A program made the translations under genes and the position numbers. The notes under the pieces were generated by a model. That model did not search any database. It was not told where the DNA came from and saw only the letters and a list, made by a program, of their open reading frames with translations. Of a DNA stretch of 64,000 bases, positions 61,611 through 64,000 are shown one piece after another. The DNA comes from Volvox africanus (Eukaryota; Chlorophyta; Chlorophyceae; Chlamydomonadales; Volvocaceae), in contig BSDZ01000016.1 in assembly GCA_030268105.1 (NCBI GenBank), positions 131,501-195,500 on the forward strand, in the 5' to 3' direction. Position 1 is the stretch's first letter, and the number at the start of each line of letters is the position of its first letter.

Positions 61611-61620
61611 CATGAGCTAA
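61594..61620 (+). repeat. 27-base direct repeat, first copy (second at 61904-61930)
   Basis: TGGCAACAGTCTC(T/G)TAGCATGAGCTAA occurs at both places with one mismatch. It straddles the right copy of the 119-base repeat and is likely part of the DIRS end structure. Confidence 0.85.
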
Positions 61621-61660
61621 TGCGGGCTATGCGTAGCTTAAGTCGGGTTAGCTAAGGTGC

Positions 61661-61779
61661 AGGGCTTTACGGCCGTTGAGTGGTACGACTCGAGGCCGGT
61701 GATCCGTGTCCTCAGGATCGCTATAAGTAGCACTTGCTGGCAGTTTTGCTCATCTTGTTTTTGTTGTTCAGCTCGCGCC
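61661..61779 (+). repeat. DIRS-associated direct repeat, right copy
   Basis: It pairs with 56117-56235. Similarity stops exactly at CAGCTCGCGCC, where the left copy passes into inverted gag sequence. Confidence 0.85.
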
Positions 61780-62040
61780 CCGCCCTCCCACCCGGGAGGT
61801 CACGTCGCCCACCTGTCGCTCTGCTGCGTATTTTTTTCCTTTGGTTCAGAACGCCCTTTCTTCGGTCAGGCTGATAGAGCACAGCCAAATTCTGTAACAG
61901 AAATGGCAACAGTCTCGTAGCATGAGCTAACGTTAGTCTTTAGGGACAAATCGTAATCTATCTTGTCATGTTTATCCTTCTATCGTGGACCAATTATAAG
62001 ATCATTTATTGAATAAACTCCTTTTCCTCACTTTCTTATA

Positions 62041-62250
62041 TCCACAAAGACAGACACACACACGGGCATATTCAGACACGGGCACACACACACACACAAA
62101 CAAACATACAGACACACACACACGGGCATATGCACACACATTAACAGATGCGAGGATATACACAGGGGAGCGCACACACACACACACGGGCATACACACA
62201 CAGACACACACACACGCACACACACACACAGGGACACGCAAACACAGAGA
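62041..62250. repeat. CA-rich compound repeat
   Basis: Runs of CA mixed with GGGCATA and GACA units. It makes false Thr/His and Cys/Val frames. Confidence 0.95.
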
Positions 62251-62283
62251 AAGGGCACACACAAAGCCATATAAATCTCTCCA

Positions 62284-62552
62284 CTGGTTGAGGGTGGATG
62301 TGGCCCCGATGTTGATCGATGGTGAGGGACCTGGTGATAGTGACTTGCAAGCCGAGCTGACCAGGAGTGGAGTTGAGGAGTGGCCGCCGTTGATCTGACA
62401 GATTCCACTGGATGCTGGTGGTGGGTGCTGAAACACATACCTACCGGGAAATCACTGGTTTCGGAGCAGTCAACATCCCTGGGGGTGAACGGATGAGGGT
62501 GTCCCGAAGGACAGGGAAAGGTAGGGACTGCCAGGTAGTGGCCACGGTGAAG
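62284..62552 (-). repeat. dispersed repeat, copy 2
   Basis: Inverted match to 6868-7155, with blocks CTGGTTGAGGGTGGATGTGG and GTAGTGGCCACGGTGAAGCAAA at its ends. It lies next to the CA repeat. Confidence 0.75.
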
Positions 62553-62668
62553 CAAAGTCCTCCTATCCTACACGGGCACATCTACGGGCGCACACATGCG
62601 AAACATCCACCATTTGCCTCAGCGTCACTGTTTTCCCAAGCAAGGACGGCCTCTCCCGCCGTCCTCAC

Positions 62669-62812
62669 CTGGACCTCCTTCCGCAGGACGCGCAGGCTGA
62701 CAGGCACCAGCCAGTCGAGCAGCCCCATGCAGTGCATCCGGTGAACCTCCCCCGGCACGTGAAGGAAGCGCAGCCAGCCAGCTCTTCGGGTGCGTTGCGA
62801 TACACCACAGGG
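62669..62812 (-). CDS. possible exon of an unidentified gene
   Basis: A frame reading WLRFLHVPGEVHRMHCMGLL and DWLVPVSLRVLRKEVQ ends at a good donor (GTCCAG|GTGAGG). The residues look like conserved coding sequence, but the acceptor and the neighbouring exons were not found. Confidence 0.3.
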
Positions 62813-64000
62813 CCAAAAGGAAGGTAATAGATACGAATGAAGAGAGAGATGGTGACGATCAAAGAGAACACCCCGCAATCCAAGACCAAGCCGCAGTACA
62901 GCATTAAACGACCATCTTGTGCTTCCCCGCAGCCTGGCCTAGCCGTGCTTAACCCCAAATCCCAAAGTCTGTAAGGAGCCACCGGTGATGCGATGTCCAT
63001 CAGGGCATGCAAACATGCGGGCTGCAAAAGAGTGCTACCTGTCATGCCGACAGGCAAGCGGGCACGCAGCTGCACAAGCGGGTATTCAATCCCACCCAGG
63101 TGTAGTGTGACTTGATTGCGTTAGGAGCTGATTGAGAACCAGCTGGTTGCAACTACCCGAGGATGGGCCAGCGATGTCAAACAGTTGCTAATGAGTGTTG
63201 CCTCTGCAGGTTTCATGAAAGGAGTCTGTATTCTTGCTTACACATGTAGCTTGAGTATCTAGTAGCATGTACCCACACGTATGTATGGATTTCCCACCTG
63301 TGGTACTGATTACCCTGGATATGAGATCTGACCCGGAACAAAAGGTGTTGGCTCCAGCACATGGACAGCAATAAACTTAGGGTAACTACAAACCCCGCAA
63401 CCCCGCCTGTTATCCTTTACCAGTGAGTGTGCTCGTTCATGCACCGACCGCTTGCTAAGAATGTTTCTGCAACCTACTTGCGTGCGTAAATACCCAATAA
63501 CAAATCAATGCAACGGCGGTTCAGAAATTCCAAATCATTTTCCAAAGCTCATGACGATGGTTGCAGCTTGGTGCCTCTTTTCTCCCTCGTTGGCGTTGCA
63601 AACGGACCAGAGAGTTCAAAGATCAAAAGCGGACGCAAGGGTATTTAATGCACAAGCTGACAGATGAACACATCAGGAGCGAGGCACTATGCAGGCGCAG
63701 TCCCCAAATGCCTTTCCTCCGCACATACGCGTGCTACAACCATGAGCATCAACGACCTTATCAGGGTTCATGTTCCAACCATCATCCTGCCATGCAAGTG
63801 GTATCCAAGTCACCACACTCACACAATTGCTGTGCCGAAAGACTAAATAAGCAGCCGACGGCCTGTAGCCATGACCGTCATGGGCGACGTCAGGTAAGCG
63901 TGCTAGTGCATGCCTCCTATAGCTGGCACCTGGCCATCGCAGACCTTGCCAGGATAGCCACGAAATCAAAGCTTGCAGGCCAGCAAAGATGGCATACAAA
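62813..64000. other. right edge, no gene assigned
   Basis: A minus frame near 62.9-63.1 kb (PACLHALMDIASPVAPYRLW, after a TTTTGCAG acceptor) may be another exon of the same unknown gene. The frame at 63673-63999 runs to the window edge without a recognised domain. Confidence 0.25.

Larger units (their letters stand above)
56117..61930 (+). mobile_element. degenerate DIRS-type retrotransposon region
   Basis: DIRS elements carry gag, reverse transcriptase with RNase H, and a tyrosine recombinase in place of an integrase. Here a plus-strand set is present in that order: gag (58052-58721), RT/RNase H (58752-60514) and recombinase (60517-61610). All the enzyme parts are broken by frameshifts or stops. 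Kangaroo of Volvox and TOC3 of Chlamydomonas are known relatives by type. The left part is complex: a second gag start in the opposite orientation at 56133-56597, an AT-rich island at 56.6-57.7 kb and a small minus-strand frame. A 119-base direct repeat (56117-56235 and 61661-61779) bounds most of the region. Target-site boundaries were not found. Confidence 0.8.

Noticed and set aside
62009..62398. Thr/His-rich frame near the CA repeat
   Set aside because: It is an artefact of CA and GGGCATA repeats.

Overview
The window reads as nuclear DNA of a volvocine green alga (Chlamydomonas/Volvox group). Genes are cut into many short exons by GT-AG introns, several genes are followed by the TGTAA polyadenylation motif typical of these algae, a plastid ribosomal protein and a carotenoid-isomerase-type enzyme are nuclear genes with organelle-like N-termini, and there is a DIRS-type tyrosine-recombinase retrotransposon related in layout to Kangaroo (Volvox) and TOC3 (Chlamydomonas). 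GC content looks moderate rather than the very high value of C. reinhardtii. The species is not identifiable by reading alone.

Layout. 0.6-1.3 kb: last exons of an unidentified gene (+). 2.7-3.5 kb: plastid ribosomal protein bL17 (+). 5.4-8.0 kb: zinc-finger/Nudix hydrolase (-), with a dispersed repeat inside an intron that uses a GC donor. 8.4-8.8 kb: decayed L-asparaginase gene (+). 9.7-12.0 kb: SMYD-like SET-domain methyltransferase (-). 14.3-22.5 kb: exons of one or more unassigned genes (-), plus microsatellites. 22.9-30.2 kb: carotenoid isomerase (CRTISO-type) gene of 14 exons (+). 33.0-34.3 kb: small ankyrin-repeat protein (+). 35.8-41.6 kb: alpha/beta hydrolase (-). 42.4-46.6 kb: GNAT acetyltransferase with a long extension (+). 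47.1-51.9 kb: SOUL haem-binding-type protein (+), with very repetitive introns and broken duplicate pieces at 53.4-53.9 kb. 54.3-55.8 kb: protein resembling the N-terminal half of long RluA-family pseudouridine synthases (-). 56.1-61.9 kb: degenerate DIRS region, including an inverted gag copy and an AT-rich island of unknown origin. 62-64 kb: CA repeat, second copy of the dispersed repeat, and one weak exon.

The genes do not form operons. They look like independent nuclear transcription units on both strands. For seven genes (bL17, Nudix, SET from its proposed start, CRTISO, ankyrin, GNAT, SOUL) I could chain exons in frame from start to stop. For the alpha/beta hydrolase one internal exon and the 5' end are missing. 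The large minus-strand region at 14-22 kb remains only partly resolved. All exon boundaries are read by eye from splice motifs and frame continuity.
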